Shown: positions 49,801 through 59,090 of the stretch, piece after piece
Layout of the letters: every line of letters begins with the position of its first letter
Numbering within the stretch: the first letter of the stretch is position 1
NCBI GenBank assembly: GCA_002453315.1
Contig: DKGO01000168.1
Location: 1-64,000 of the forward strand
Length of the DNA stretch: 64,000 bases
Reading direction: 5' to 3'
Source of the DNA: Caryophanales bacterium UBA6768
Lineage (GTDB): Bacteria > Bacillota > Bacilli > Bacillales_D > Amphibacillaceae
Position numbers and translations under genes: made by a program
The notes under the pieces: model-generated
Told to the model about the DNA's origin: nothing
The model's input: the letters and a program-made list of their open reading frames with translations, nothing else
The model's database searches: none

Positions 49801-51204
49801 TTATTCATCCACCCTAGACATCAACGCCACACACTCCACATGACTCGTTTGGGGAAATTGATCAACGGGTTGGACTTCCTTCGTGCAATAACCATGTTCC
49901 TCCAAAATCCGTAAGTCCCTAGCTAATGTTGCTGGGTTGCAGGAGACATAAACGATTCGCTCTGGGTTCATATTTGCCATTGCCTTCAAAACTTCAAGGT
50001 CACAGCCTTTTCTCGGTGGGTCAACGATAATCACATCTGGCCTAAGACCTTCAGAATACCAATTGGGCATCACCTGCTCGGCTTTACCAACAACAAATTC
50101 TACATTTTCAATCCCATTAATTTCAGCATTTTCTCTTGCGTTTTGTATTGCTCCGTCTACCACTTCAACTCCATACACTTTTTTTGCCTTTTTCGCTAAA
50201 AATAACGAAATTGTTCCTATGCCACAGAAAGCATCAATCACAATATTATCTGCTCCGACATTGGCATATTCCAGTGCTTTTTCATACAACACTTTCGTTT
50301 GTTCAGGATTGACCTGATAAAAAGATTCTGCTGAGATTTTAAATTGTAAATCATCAATAGTATCAACGATATAAGGTTCACCAAAAATCACCCGTGAAGT
50401 TTTTCCCATAATGACATTCGTTCGTTCGCTATTCACATTATGGATAATAGATTTCACGGAGGAATCCTGCTCAACTAATAACTTTACAAATTCCGCTTCC
50501 AGAGGTAAATTCTTCGTACGAGTCACTAAAATAATCATCGTATCACCTGTGGAAAAGGCCGTCCTTACGATAATATGTCGTAATACCCCTTGATGATTCT
50601 TTTCATCGTAGGCGGAAATTCCAAGTCCTTCAGCAATCTTCCTTACCTTATCAATCATCTTATCGCCACGCTCATTTTGAATGATACATGTGTCCATATT
50701 TTCAATAATACGGTGACTTCTGGCTTGATAAAACCCAGTAATCAATCCATCTTTTCCCTCACCGACAGGCATTTGAATTTTATTCCGATAACGCCACGGA
50801 TGTTCCATTTCTAAAATAGGGTGAACAGGTACATCCGGCAATCCAGCTACCTTATTCATGACATTAAGTACTTGATTCCGCTTCATTTCCCCCTGCAAAA
50901 CAGCACTCATATGCTGCAATTGGCATCCACCACATTGATAATAAACATCGCACGGGGCTGTCACTCTCTCGGGACTTTTCTTTAATAATTTCAACAGTTT
51001 CCCATAAGCATATCTTTTATTTACTTTCACAATTTTAACCGTTGCCCGTTCTGTTGGTAATCCATAAGGGACAAAAATTGGATAACCGTTTCGTTTACCA
51101 ACACCATTTCCTTCATGGGTTAAGTCTTCAAAAGTTAATTCAATTATTTCATTTTTATGAACTGGCACATCTTGTTGAATCACATTAATCTTCCTTTTTT
51201 TCAT
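49801..51204 (-). CDS. rlmD: 23S rRNA (uracil-C5)-methyltransferase RlmD/RlmCD
   Basis: A 467-residue RumA-type enzyme that makes 5-methyluridine in 23S rRNA (U1939, and U747 too in Bacillus). Residues 18-75 are a TRAM RNA-binding domain (LTFEDLTHEGNGVGKRNGYP), CDVYYQCGGCQLQHM holds iron-sulfur cysteines, DAFCGIGTISLFLAKKAKKV binds SAM, VIIVDPPRKGCD and RIVYVSCNPATLARDL hold the catalytic cysteine region. It ends HVECVALMSRVDE at the prophage boundary. RumA 3' ends are known insertion sites of serine-recombinase elements in Bacillota, and here the last codons are probably supplied by the phage. Confidence 0.93.
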   Translation of the reverse strand: MKKRKINVIQQDVPVHKNEIIELTFEDLTHEGNGVGKRNGYPIFVPYGLPTERATVKIVKVNKRYAYGKLLKLLKKSPERVTAPCDVYYQCGGCQLQHMSAVLQGEMKRNQVLNVMNKVAGLPDVPVHPILEMEHPWRYRNKIQMPVGEGKDGLITGFYQARSHRIIENMDTCIIQNERGDKMIDKVRKIAEGLGISAYDEKNHQGVLRHIIVRTAFSTGDTMIILVTRTKNLPLEAEFVKLLVEQDSSVKSIIHNVNSERTNVIMGKTSRVIFGEPYIVDTIDDLQFKISAESFYQVNPEQTKVLYEKALEYANVGADNIVIDAFCGIGTISLFLAKKAKKVYGVEVVDGAIQNARENAEINGIENVEFVVGKAEQVMPNWYSEGLRPDVIIVDPPRKGCDLEVLKAMANMNPERIVYVSCNPATLARDLRILEEHGYCTKEVQPVDQFPQTSHVECVALMSRVDE

Positions 51205-51242
51205 TATTACTGGACAAAAATGTTTATTACTACAAAAGAAAA

Positions 51243-51268
51243 AGTAAGCCTTATTTTTTCAGCTTACT
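51243..51268 (-). terminator. Terminator after dagK
   Basis: On the minus strand AGTAAGC pairs with GCTTACT (7 bp, 12-base loop) followed by TTTTTC. It separates dagK from rlmD, which starts 39 bases further on. Confidence 0.75.
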
Positions 51269-51285
51269 ATACTCTTGTTGTATCA

Positions 51286-52236
51286 TTATTTCACAGTGTT
51301 CATTTTATTTTTCCGACGTTCCTTAATTTTCTTTTCCCTTTCGAGAAACTCATTACTGACATAAAAAGAAAGATGCTGCTTCAAATTAACAATTTCACCC
51401 GGCAATTCCCCACCATATTCTCCATCGACATTTAACAACATTTTTTTCTTTGGTGAAATCTTAATATGTTTCGCCTGTGTATATAAAATATTTTCATTAT
51501 CAATATGATTCCCACGAATACCAGCTGAAGCAATTCGTAAAAATTCACCCAAGTTTGTCTTTTTTAAAATAAGTAAATCAAAATAGCCATCATCAATTAA
51601 TGCATCTGGGGCAAGTTTTTCAAATCCACCAACTGAATTCGTGTTAGCAACCAAAAACAACATAATATCTCCATCAAAAACTTTTCCATCATACTCAATG
51701 ACCGTCGGAACAGGCTTTAATGATGGCAACATTTCAATACCTTTTATATAATAGGCAAGTTGTCCGATGGCGGCCTTTAATTTACTTGGTACGTCATACG
51801 TTAACTCGGTTAAATCCCCACCACCGGCAATATTCATGAAATATCGATCATTCACTTTACCAATATCTAATTTTTTTGCATTTTTTTCTTGCAGTATGAT
51901 ATCAACCGCTTTTTGAATATCTCTTGGTATTGAAAGGGCACGGGCAAAATCATTTGTTGTTCCAGCAGGAATGATCCCAATTTTGGGACGATACGATTCC
52001 TCGGCAATTCCATGGATGACTTCATTTATCGTTCCATCACCACCTGCGACGATGACAAGGTCATAACAGCGATCAACAGCGATTTTGGCGGCTTTTTTCG
52101 CATCATCAATACCAGTTGTTGCATGTGTCGATGTTTCATAACCTGCACGCTCAAACTTTTCTAGTACTGTTGGCAATTCTTTGCGAAATAATTCACGGCC
52201 TGATGTCGGGTTATAAATAATTCGTGCTCTTTGCAA
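51286..52236 (-). CDS. dagK: Diacylglycerol kinase
   Basis: A 316-residue lipid kinase of the DgkB/DAGK_cat family that phosphorylates diacylglycerol released by lipoteichoic acid synthesis, returning it to phospholipid biosynthesis. RARIIYNPTSGRELFRKEL opens the nucleotide domain, LVIVAGGDGTINEVIHGI is the GGDGT ATP-binding motif and IIPAGTTNDFARALSIP the following conserved loop. The start is a TTG seven bases after GGAGG. It lies between gatB and rlmD as in B. subtilis (dagK-yefA). Confidence 0.95.
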   Translation of the reverse strand: MQRARIIYNPTSGRELFRKELPTVLEKFERAGYETSTHATTGIDDAKKAAKIAVDRCYDLVIVAGGDGTINEVIHGIAEESYRPKIGIIPAGTTNDFARALSIPRDIQKAVDIILQEKNAKKLDIGKVNDRYFMNIAGGGDLTELTYDVPSKLKAAIGQLAYYIKGIEMLPSLKPVPTVIEYDGKVFDGDIMLFLVANTNSVGGFEKLAPDALIDDGYFDLLILKKTNLGEFLRIASAGIRGNHIDNENILYTQAKHIKISPKKKMLLNVDGEYGGELPGEIVNLKQHLSFYVSNEFLEREKKIKERRKNKMNTVK

Positions 52237-52378
52237 GATGGCCCCTCCTTATAGACAGAAGATAGTATCCCCCATAAAATGCTCGTCCTATCTCATTATA
52301 TTCTCTTTGACAAACTTTCATGCAAATTTAACACTACTTCAGTCATTGGCTAACCTTTAAACATTCAATTGGCAGAAG

Positions 52379-52413
52379 GAGACTACATGACTAAGCATGT
52401 AGCCTCTTTTTTT
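52379..52413. terminator. Hairpin between gatB and dagK
   Basis: GAGACTACATG (52379-52389) pairs with CATGTAGCCTC (52396-52406) with one mismatch. The T-run follows on the plus strand; on the minus strand, the gene direction, the tail is CT-rich, so termination after gatB may be partial. Confidence 0.55.
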
Positions 52414-52419
52414 GAAATG

Positions 52420-53847
52420 TTAGCGTTTTTCTATTTCTTCTTTTAAAATTTGATTAACCATTTGTGGATTGGCTTGTCCTTTTGTTGCTTTCATCGTTTG
52501 TCCGACTAAAAACCCTAATGCTTTTCCTTTACCATCTTTAAAATCTGCCACTGACTGGACATTTTCATCAAGGACTTTTCCGATGATTTCACGTAATTGC
52601 CCTTCATCGGAAATTTGTACTAATCCCTTTTCTTTAACAATTTCCTCTGGGTCACCACCATGTTCAACTAAATCAGCAAAAACCTGTTTACCTATTTTAG
52701 AGGAGATGGTTCCTTTTTGAATTAAATGAATCATTTTCGCTAAAGCCTCTGGTGAAATTGCGACATCTTTGATTTCTTTTAAATGTTTATTCATATAGGC
52801 CGACAAATCGCCCATCATCCAATTAGATACCTGTTTGACATCTGCATTGTGTTTGATAGTCTCTTCAAAAAAATCAGCCATTTCTTTCGTTGCTGTTAAA
52901 ACCCCAGCATCGTACGCGGGTAAATCTAGCTCATTCATATAGCGTTGTTTACGCTCATCGGGTAATTCAGGAATCGATGCTTTTATTCTTTCCTTCCATG
53001 CTTCACTAATCTCAATGGGCACGAGATCAGGATCTGGGAAAAATCGGTAATCGTCTGCATCACCTTTTATGCGCATTAAAATAGTCTTTTTTGACTTTTC
53101 ATCGTAACGACGTGTTTCTTGCTCGATGATACCACCACTAGACAACACCTTCGCTTGACGTTTTTCTTCATATTCAAGGCCACTTCGAACGAAAGCAAAT
53201 GAATTTAAATTTTTCAATTCAGTTTTCGTGCCGAACTCTCTCTGTCCAACAGGTCGCAATGAAATATTGGCATCACAACGAAGAGAGCCCTCTTCCATAC
53301 GGACATCAGATACCCCTGTATATTGAATGATACTTTTCAATTTATCCAAATAGGCATAAGCCTCTTCGGGTGAGCGAATGTCCGGATCAGAAACGATTTC
53401 GATTAATGGTGTCCCTTGTCGATTATAATCAACATAGGAACCATCTTCCCCGTGAGTTAATTTCCCGGCATCTTCCTCTAAATGGATTCGTTCTATCCCA
53501 ATTTTTTTCCTTACACCATCTACTTCAATTTCAATCCAACCATGCTCGGCTAACGGTTGTTTATCTTGAGAAATTTGATAGGCAGCCGGATTATCTGGAT
53601 AAAAGTAATGTTTACGATCAAAAATCATGTCATCCGCTATTTGACAATTTAATGCCATTGCCGCCTTCATACCAAAATTAACTGCCTCTTCATTTAAAAC
53701 AGGAAGTGTGCCCGGATAACCTAAATCCTTGGGATTAATGTTTTCGTTAGGTTCATTACCAAATGCATTGGGACTAGAACTGAAAATTTTAGATTTAGTT
53801 TTTAATTCAACATGAACTTCTAAACCAATCACAGTTTCAAAACTCAT
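52420..53847 (-). CDS. gatB: Aspartyl/glutamyl-tRNA amidotransferase subunit B
   Basis: A 475-residue Gat[21 protein letters not shown] starts the kinase-like cradle, [20 protein letters not shown] and [15 protein letters not shown] form the phosphorylation and metal sites, and [17 protein letters not shown] is conserved. The C-terminal YqeY/tail domain (from about 330) binds misacylated Glu-tRNA(Gln). With GatA and GatC it makes Gln-tRNA(Gln) (and Asn-tRNA(Asn)), which is essential where GlnRS is missing. Its start overlaps the gatA stop by four bases. Confidence 0.97.
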   Translation of the reverse strand: MSFETVIGLEVHVELKTKSKIFSSSPNAFGNEPNENINPKDLGYPGTLPVLNEEAVNFGMKAAMALNCQIADDMIFDRKHYFYPDNPAAYQISQDKQPLAEHGWIEIEVDGVRKKIGIERIHLEEDAGKLTHGEDGSYVDYNRQGTPLIEIVSDPDIRSPEEAYAYLDKLKSIIQYTGVSDVRMEEGSLRCDANISLRPVGQREFGTKTELKNLNSFAFVRSGLEYEEKRQAKVLSSGGIIEQETRRYDEKSKKTILMRIKGDADDYRFFPDPDLVPIEISEAWKERIKASIPELPDERKQRYMNELDLPAYDAGVLTATKEMADFFEETIKHNADVKQVSNWMMGDLSAYMNKHLKEIKDVAISPEALAKMIHLIQKGTISSKIGKQVFADLVEHGGDPEEIVKEKGLVQISDEGQLREIIGKVLDENVQSVADFKDGKGKALGFLVGQTMKATKGQANPQMVNQILKEEIEKR

Positions 53848-55313
53848 TCTTCTGTCCCTCCTAAATCTGGACGTTTTTTATGGTGATTTGTTGCACGTTC
53901 ATATGCATATGCTGCACGATATATCGTTGATTCATCAAAGTAATTACCGATAATTTGTAATCCCATAGGTAATCCATTTTCAGTATAACCATTCGGTACT
54001 GAAAGAGCCGGGACACCAGCAATATTAATCGGCACAGTCATCATGTCACTCATATACATTGTAAGTGGGTCCCTATCCTCACCTAATTTATAAGCTGGAG
54101 TTGGTGTCGTTGGCCCCATGATGACATCATAATATTCAAATGCCGCACGAAAGTCATTGATGATTAAGGTTCTAACTTTTTGCGCTTTTTGAAAATATTT
54201 TTCATTAAATTCACCACTTAAAACAGTCGTCCCTAATAAAATACGACGTTTAACTTCTTCTCCAAATCCTTCCCCCCGGGTCATTTTAAACATATCAATC
54301 ATGTTTTCAGCGTTTTCTGAACGACTTCCATAGCGAATGCCATCAAATCTTCCTAAACTTGAAGAAGCCTCAGCCATTCCTATGGCATAATAAACAGCAT
54401 CAGCATATGGTAAGTGTGGTAATGAGACTTCTTCCCATGTCGCACCGAGTAATTCATACATTTTTAATGCATTCATTACTGCCTCTTTAACTTCCGGGGC
54501 TACCCCATCACCAATAAATTCTTTTGGAACAGCAATTTTCAGTCCTTTTACATCTTCAATAAGGGCTTCAGAGTAATCTGGTATTGCCCGTTTACTACTT
54601 GTGGAATCACGCTCATCATGACCAGCAATGATTTGTAATATATGTGCATTATCTTCTACTGTTCGTGTCATAGGGCCAATTTGATCTAATGAAGCAGCAA
54701 ATGCGATGGCTCCATAACGGGAAACTAGTCCATATGTTGGTTTCATCCCAACAATGCCACAAAAAGATGCTGGTTGTCGGATTGAGCCACCTGTATCTGA
54801 CCCCAACGCATACATGACTTCCCCCGCTGCAACAGTTGCCGCCGATCCTCCACTCGAACCACCTGGTACCCGTTTTAAATCCCATGGGTTTTTTGTCATT
54901 TGATAATAAGAAGTTTCTGTTGTGGAACCCATTGCAAATTCATCCATATTCACTTTACCGATTAAAAGTGATTCCGATTGCTTTAGCTTTTCAACAACAG
55001 TAGCATCATACAAAGGGTCATGAAAATTTTCTAACATTTTACTTGAACAAGTTGTCCGAATTCCTTTAGTTAAAATATTATCTTTAATTGCTCCTGGAAT
55101 GGCAGATAGTTTTTTATCATATGTAGCCTTTTGATCGAGCTCCTTTGCCCTCTCCATCACATTGTCTTTATCTAATGTTAAAAATGCCTTCACATCATCA
55201 TCTACTAATTTAATTTGGTTAAATGATTGCTCGGCAAGTTCAACAGCAGAGATTTCCTTTTTCTTTAACATTTTTTCTACTTGTTTAATTGTATAATGAT
55301 ATAAGCTCATCAT
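53844..55313 (-). CDS. gatA: Aspartyl/glutamyl-tRNA amidotransferase subunit A
   Basis: A 489-residue amidase-signature enzyme that frees ammonia from glutamine for transamidation. [19 protein letters not shown] holds the catalytic Lys77, and [19 protein letters not shown] plus [14 protein letters not shown] the serine pair of the Ser-cisSer-Lys triad. The C-terminal part has [15 protein letters not shown] and the [14 protein letters not shown] end. It lies nine bases after gatC in the operon gatC-gatA-gatB, which matches B. subtilis order. Confidence 0.97.
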   Translation of the reverse strand: MMSLYHYTIKQVEKMLKKKEISAVELAEQSFNQIKLVDDDVKAFLTLDKDNVMERAKELDQKATYDKKLSAIPGAIKDNILTKGIRTTCSSKMLENFHDPLYDATVVEKLKQSESLLIGKVNMDEFAMGSTTETSYYQMTKNPWDLKRVPGGSSGGSAATVAAGEVMYALGSDTGGSIRQPASFCGIVGMKPTYGLVSRYGAIAFAASLDQIGPMTRTVEDNAHILQIIAGHDERDSTSSKRAIPDYSEALIEDVKGLKIAVPKEFIGDGVAPEVKEAVMNALKMYELLGATWEEVSLPHLPYADAVYYAIGMAEASSSLGRFDGIRYGSRSENAENMIDMFKMTRGEGFGEEVKRRILLGTTVLSGEFNEKYFQKAQKVRTLIINDFRAAFEYYDVIMGPTTPTPAYKLGEDRDPLTMYMSDMMTVPINIAGVPALSVPNGYTENGLPMGLQIIGNYFDESTIYRAAYAYERATNHHKKRPDLGGTEE

Positions 55314-55322
55314 TTAACCTCC

Positions 55323-55613
55323 TTAATCGATAATTGGTAATACTTTGAATTGATTATTTTCATGGTCAGGTGCATTGGCTAAGGCATCCTCGCGTGTAAT
55401 AGTTTTTAACGGAATATCTGATCGCCATACATTTTTCTCTACGTTTCCATGTGTTGTCGGTGCAACATCATCAGTATTAATGTCATTAATTTTTTCAATA
55501 AAATTTAATATATCCGTTAAATCTCCACTGTACATATCAGCCTCTTGATCGGTTATTGAGAGCCTTGCTAAATCTGCAGTCCGTATAATATCTTCTTTCG
55601 TAATTTTCGCCAT
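55323..55613 (-). CDS. gatC: Aspartyl/glutamyl-tRNA amidotransferase subunit C
   Basis: A 96-residue GatC, the belt subunit that stabilises the GatA-GatB contact. It has the usual pattern: KEDIIRTADLARLSITDQEA, then DILNFIEKINDINTDDVAPT and RSDIPLKTITREDALANAPD near the end. I start at the ATG at 55613; a TTG five codons upstream would contain the GGGGGTG ribosome-binding site. Confidence 0.95.
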   Translation of the reverse strand: MAKITKEDIIRTADLARLSITDQEADMYSGDLTDILNFIEKINDINTDDVAPTTHGNVEKNVWRSDIPLKTITREDALANAPDHENNQFKVLPIID

Positions 55614-55717
55614 TCCCTTCACCCCCAAAGTTTCTGAAAAATACTCTATCTTTTATTTTACCATATTTGCTAATAAATAGACGTATGAAACGTACCAATG
55701 GTATATGTTATCATCCT

Positions 55718-56617
55718 TTAATTGGAAATTGCAATTGCCACAACCCCTAAAACCATGAAAACAGCTCCAATCATCCTTTGTCTCCCAAAAGATTCAGATA
55801 AGAAATATACTCCCATTAACACACCTATCAAAATACTCATTTCCCTCAATGGAGCAACATGGCTGACTGGTGCGAAAATCATGACGGTTAAAACTAATAT
55901 GTAAGCGAGTGGATTTAATACCGCAACTCCTATAATTTCTTGTCGATGACCTTGCCATGTTTTAACAATTTGTTGCTTGCGGCTAAGTAAATAAGGTAAT
56001 AATAGGAGAAATTGACCGACTACTCCACCATACTGTAACAATAAAGGAGGAATTAAAAAAATACTAACAGCACTTTTATCAAATAAAGTATAAGTCGTAA
56101 TGATAACTCCGATAATGATGCCATAAATTAAGCCGATCAAAATTCGCTTTGATTTTGCAAAGTGGATACCACCAGAAAAAATGATGATACTTACTGTAAT
56201 AAAAATGATGCCCAATATAACTAACATCGACAACGTTTCTTGAAAAATAATCACTGCGAAAAGGGCGACTAACATCGGAGCGAGCCCCCTCGCTACAGGA
56301 TAAACAATTGAAAAGTCCCCTACTTTGTATCCTTGTTGTAGCGTTAGAGAATAGGCAAGATGAATGATTGCTGTTCCAACAATAAACCCTATATCTATCC
56401 AATCTAAGGAATAATTTATCACGATAAAATATCCGATAATGATTGGGGCATAAATGATGGTACTCATCCCCATGTATAAACCGACAAAAACAAAGCCACC
56501 ATTCGAGCGTTTTGCAAGATAATTCCAAGTAGCGTGCATACAGGCTGAAATAAATATTATAAAAACATATAGAATGGAAATCAGATTCACCCCTGACAAA
56601 CAAATGACATCTACCAA
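55718..56617 (-). CDS. EamA/DMT-type membrane permease
   Basis: A protein of up to 299 residues with ten predicted transmembrane helices in two repeats, typical of the drug/metabolite transporter superfamily. FIIFISACMHATWNYLAKRS resembles the N-terminal EamA start, IVYPVARGLAPMLVALFAVI the end of the first repeat, and PLREMSILIGVLMGVYFLSE the matching helix of the second. The substrate is unknown. The start is uncertain: the first in-frame codon is TTG without a ribosome-binding site and the best Shine-Dalgarno (AGGGGTG) lies near 56590, where only GTG or a rarer codon is available. It is convergent with nothing and stands alone between gatC and the symporter. Confidence 0.8.
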   Translation of the reverse strand: MVDVICLSGVNLISILYVFIIFISACMHATWNYLAKRSNGGFVFVGLYMGMSTIIYAPIIIGYFIVINYSLDWIDIGFIVGTAIIHLAYSLTLQQGYKVGDFSIVYPVARGLAPMLVALFAVIIFQETLSMLVILGIIFITVSIIIFSGGIHFAKSKRILIGLIYGIIIGVIITTYTLFDKSAVSIFLIPPLLLQYGGVVGQFLLLLPYLLSRKQQIVKTWQGHRQEIIGVAVLNPLAYILVLTVMIFAPVSHVAPLREMSILIGVLMGVYFLSESFGRQRMIGAVFMVLGVVAIAISN

Positions 56618-56740
56618 ATCAAAATAAGGTTTCTTAATTCACTAATTATTGCCCTTCAATTTATGCTAACAAATAGGGGCAGAAGTTCACAGAAATCACA
56701 TTTGATTTTGAAGGAACTTTTTTATCTAAAATTTTAACAT

Positions 56741-56771
56741 AAAAAAACTGTACCCCATAACAGAGTACAGT
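56741..56771 (-). terminator. Terminator after the proline symporter gene
   Basis: On the minus strand ACTGTAC and GTACAGT (7-bp perfect stem, 11-base loop) are followed by a run of six or seven Ts about 20 bases after the stop codon at 56790. Confidence 0.8.
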
Positions 56772-56789
56772 CTTTTGTCGAAAATTTTT

Positions 56790-58319
56790 TTATTGTTTTA
56801 GCTTCTCCATCGCTGCATCGAATTTATCGAATTCTTCATTCATTTCATCGGATGGTTTACTCATCATACTAACAACGACTGCAACAATTAAATTCAGTAA
56901 GAATCCAGGTACAATTTCATATAGGTCAAAAATTCCACCTGATAAAAAGTCTCCCCATACGATTACTGTTAATGCACCGACGATGATACCGGCCAATGCT
57001 CCATTTCTTGTAATTCCTTTCCAGAACAACGATAAAATAATAATTGGACCAAATGAAGCACCAAAACCAGCCCATGCATACCCAACTAACTCTAGCACCG
57101 TCGCATCTGGGTTAATGGCAATGATTGCTGCAATGAGTGCAATGGCAATTGTTGCAATTCTACCAACCCACACTAACTCAGTATCAGTTGCATTTCTTTT
57201 AAAAATCGCTTTATAAAAATCTTCCGCAACTGCTGAAGAGGATACAAGTAATTGGGAGTCAATTGTACTCATAATCGCAGACATAATCGCTGCAATTAAG
57301 ATACCCGCAACAACTGGATTAAATAACACTTGTGAGAATAAAATAAATATTTTCTCAGGATCAGCTAAAATTTGTACGCCATTTTCAACGACAACATTAA
57401 TTCCAGCTGCAGATAAAATCGCTGGATCTGCTGTCGCAACAAATGAAAGCCCTATAAAACCAGTGAAAATAGCACCATACAATCCTAAAATCATCCAAGT
57501 TGTACCAATAAACTTAGCCATTGGCACATCTTTAGGTGATTTAAGGGCCATAAAACGAACGATAATGTGTGGTTGCCCGAAATATCCTAGCCCCCATGCA
57601 ATGGAGGATATAATCGCCATCACACTAACTCCCTTAAGCATACTTAAGTTTGTTGGATCCATATCTCCAACAGCTTGCACGGCCTGATCCCAGCCTCCTA
57701 TAGTACTAATAGCAACAATAGGAACAATGATTAATGCAAGTAGCATTAATGTTCCTTGAATGAAATCGGTCCATACAACTGCCAAGAATCCTCCTAAGAA
57801 GGTATAAGAAACAACTACGATAACTCCAATCCATAATGCCGAAACATAACTTAAACCAAATGAAGCCTCAAATAACTTCGCCCCTGCAACCATTCCTGAT
57901 GACGTATAAAATGTAAAAAACAATAAGATAACAAGTGCAGAAACAACCCTTAATAAACGGGAATTATCTTTGAAACGGTTTTCCAAAAAGTCCGGAATTG
58001 TAATAGAATCATTGGCTACTTCTGTATAAACCCGTAACCGTTTAGCAACGAATTGCCAGTTTAAATAAGCCCCTATAGCAAGACCTATCCCTATCCAAGA
58101 TTCGGAGATACCTGATGCATAAATCGCACCTGGTAACCCGAGAATGAGCCAACCACTCATGTCAGATGCACCGGCACTCAGTGCAGCAACTGCCGGCCCT
58201 AAAGACCTACCACCTAAAACGAAATCGGATAAATCCGTCGTCCGGCGATACATGACAACACCAATAGCTAACATACCTATTAAATAAACAATAAAAGTAC
58301 CTAGTGTAATCGCATTCAA
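56790..58319 (-). CDS. putP: Na+/proline symporter (PutP/OpuE type)
   Basis: A 509-residue sodium:solute symporter with 13 predicted membrane helices. The PutP hallmarks are DFVLGGRSLGPAVAALSAGA, SDMSGWLILGLPGAIYASG, a TFYTSSGMVAGAKLFE helix and AIMSAIMSTIDSQLLVSSSA (sodium site). It imports proline with sodium, either as nutrient or as osmoprotectant. Its place beside gatCAB is that of opuE in B. subtilis, so orthology with opuE is as likely as with putP; the nearby P5C dehydrogenase favours a catabolic role. The ribosome-binding site lies in the end of the upstream 34-codon gene. Confidence 0.93.
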   Translation of the reverse strand: MNAITLGTFIVYLIGMLAIGVVMYRRTTDLSDFVLGGRSLGPAVAALSAGASDMSGWLILGLPGAIYASGISESWIGIGLAIGAYLNWQFVAKRLRVYTEVANDSITIPDFLENRFKDNSRLLRVVSALVILLFFTFYTSSGMVAGAKLFEASFGLSYVSALWIGVIVVVSYTFLGGFLAVVWTDFIQGTLMLLALIIVPIVAISTIGGWDQAVQAVGDMDPTNLSMLKGVSVMAIISSIAWGLGYFGQPHIIVRFMALKSPKDVPMAKFIGTTWMILGLYGAIFTGFIGLSFVATADPAILSAAGINVVVENGVQILADPEKIFILFSQVLFNPVVAGILIAAIMSAIMSTIDSQLLVSSSAVAEDFYKAIFKRNATDTELVWVGRIATIAIALIAAIIAINPDATVLELVGYAWAGFGASFGPIIILSLFWKGITRNGALAGIIVGALTVIVWGDFLSGGIFDLYEIVPGFLLNLIVAVVVSMMSKPSDEMNEEFDKFDAAMEKLKQ

Positions 58320-58325
58320 TTCAAT

Positions 58326-58430
58326 TTACTCCTTTCCCTCCGTAAATAAAGTGATTATTGATATTAATATTAATAACGGCATTGGAACAAACAACCAAAA
58401 CAAAGATGTTCCAGAGATTGCATATTCCAT
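58326..58430 (-). CDS. Symporter small accessory peptide (34 residues)
   Basis: A short reading frame directly upstream of the proline symporter, ending only six bases before its start. It encodes 34 residues with one hydrophobic helix (SGTSLFWLFVPMPLLILISI) and an acidic tail (FTEGKE). A strong site AAGGGGGG precedes its ATG by a few bases, and its last codons contain the ribosome-binding site for the symporter. Single-helix small subunits of this kind are known beside sodium:solute symporters in Bacillota. Automatic annotation could miss it because of its length. Confidence 0.75.
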   Translation of the reverse strand: MEYAISGTSLFWLFVPMPLLILISIITLFTEGKE

Positions 58431-58565
58431 TATTACCCCCCCTTCCTAGTTAAAATATTAGAAAATTCTTAAAAGATAATTTATTCTAATAATAACATAT
58501 AGTTTTAAGTAAATCATTATCCATTTTCCACGAATTACCATAAAATTATTATGTGTTATCCACAA

Positions 58566-59090
58566 TCACTTTTTGTCATATACGGTTACATCAATAATTT
58601 TATATTGTCCCCATTGTGATACATATAGTGAGACAATAAGTTTGTCGCTGTACTGAAATGAACCGAAGCGATCAATATTTCTAATGTACTGAAAATCATA
58701 ATTGACCTCATGAAAATTCATTTGTTGATCAAAATATCCATAAAAGGCAGGAATTACAATTGACCCTTTGTTTTTTGTTTCAAGCCTATTATCAGATGCC
58801 TCTTTTACTTCATAAACATGATTATCGCCTTTTTCCAACAATACATAAATCTTTTCATTGTAATTCATATCTGTTGAACCCGTCCATTTTTCCTCTGGGA
58901 TGACAGATATATCATACTCAACAAAAGCATCTTGATATAGTGGATAATCGTATTCCCCGTAAGCATCAGTTTCCTTTGTAACAATTTGTATTTCTGTGCC
59001 TGTGACATGTATTCTTTCAAATTGAAAAATAAAAACGGTAATTACAACTAATTGTATTAACAATGCTGTATAAAATAATATTCGCCTCAT
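58566..59090 (-). CDS. GDYXXLXY-type membrane-anchored protein
   Basis: A 174-residue protein with one N-terminal membrane helix (RILFYTALLIQLVVITVFIF) and an extracytoplasmic beta-rich domain. It resembles the GDYXXLXY family, which is usually encoded beside DUF2157 proteins as here; the signature is degenerate (GEYDYPLY: Glu for Asp, shifted Leu). YNEKIYVLLEKGDNHVYEV is another conserved stretch. Function unknown; an envelope-related role is suggested by topology only. It overlaps the DUF2157 gene by four bases. Confidence 0.75.
   Translation of the reverse strand: MRRILFYTALLIQLVVITVFIFQFERIHVTGTEIQIVTKETDAYGEYDYPLYQDAFVEYDISVIPEEKWTGSTDMNYNEKIYVLLEKGDNHVYEVKEASDNRLETKNKGSIVIPAFYGYFDQQMNFHEVNYDFQYIRNIDRFGSFQYSDKLIVSLYVSQWGQYKIIDVTVYDKK

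Larger units (their letters stand above)
690..49840. mobile_element. Siphovirus-type prophage with arsenic-resistance and restriction-modification cargo (approximate limits)
   Basis: The interval contains, on one strand, all modules of a tailed phage: integration, lysis, tail, head, packaging and replication. Non-phage cargo sits near both ends. Limits are set by the serine recombinase next to the left fragment (649-717) and by the end of rlmD at 49801-49860. The genome is about 49 kb. Head genes are of the HK97 type and the tail genes (tape measure, Dit, spike, G/GT chaperones) are of the long non-contractile type. All essential structural genes look intact, so it may still be inducible; no obvious inactivating frameshift was noticed. 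Confidence 0.85.

Noticed and set aside
56079..56603. Minus-strand 174-codon frame in the permease gene
   Set aside because: Rich in Cys, Tyr and His as typical for an off-frame reading of a membrane protein gene.
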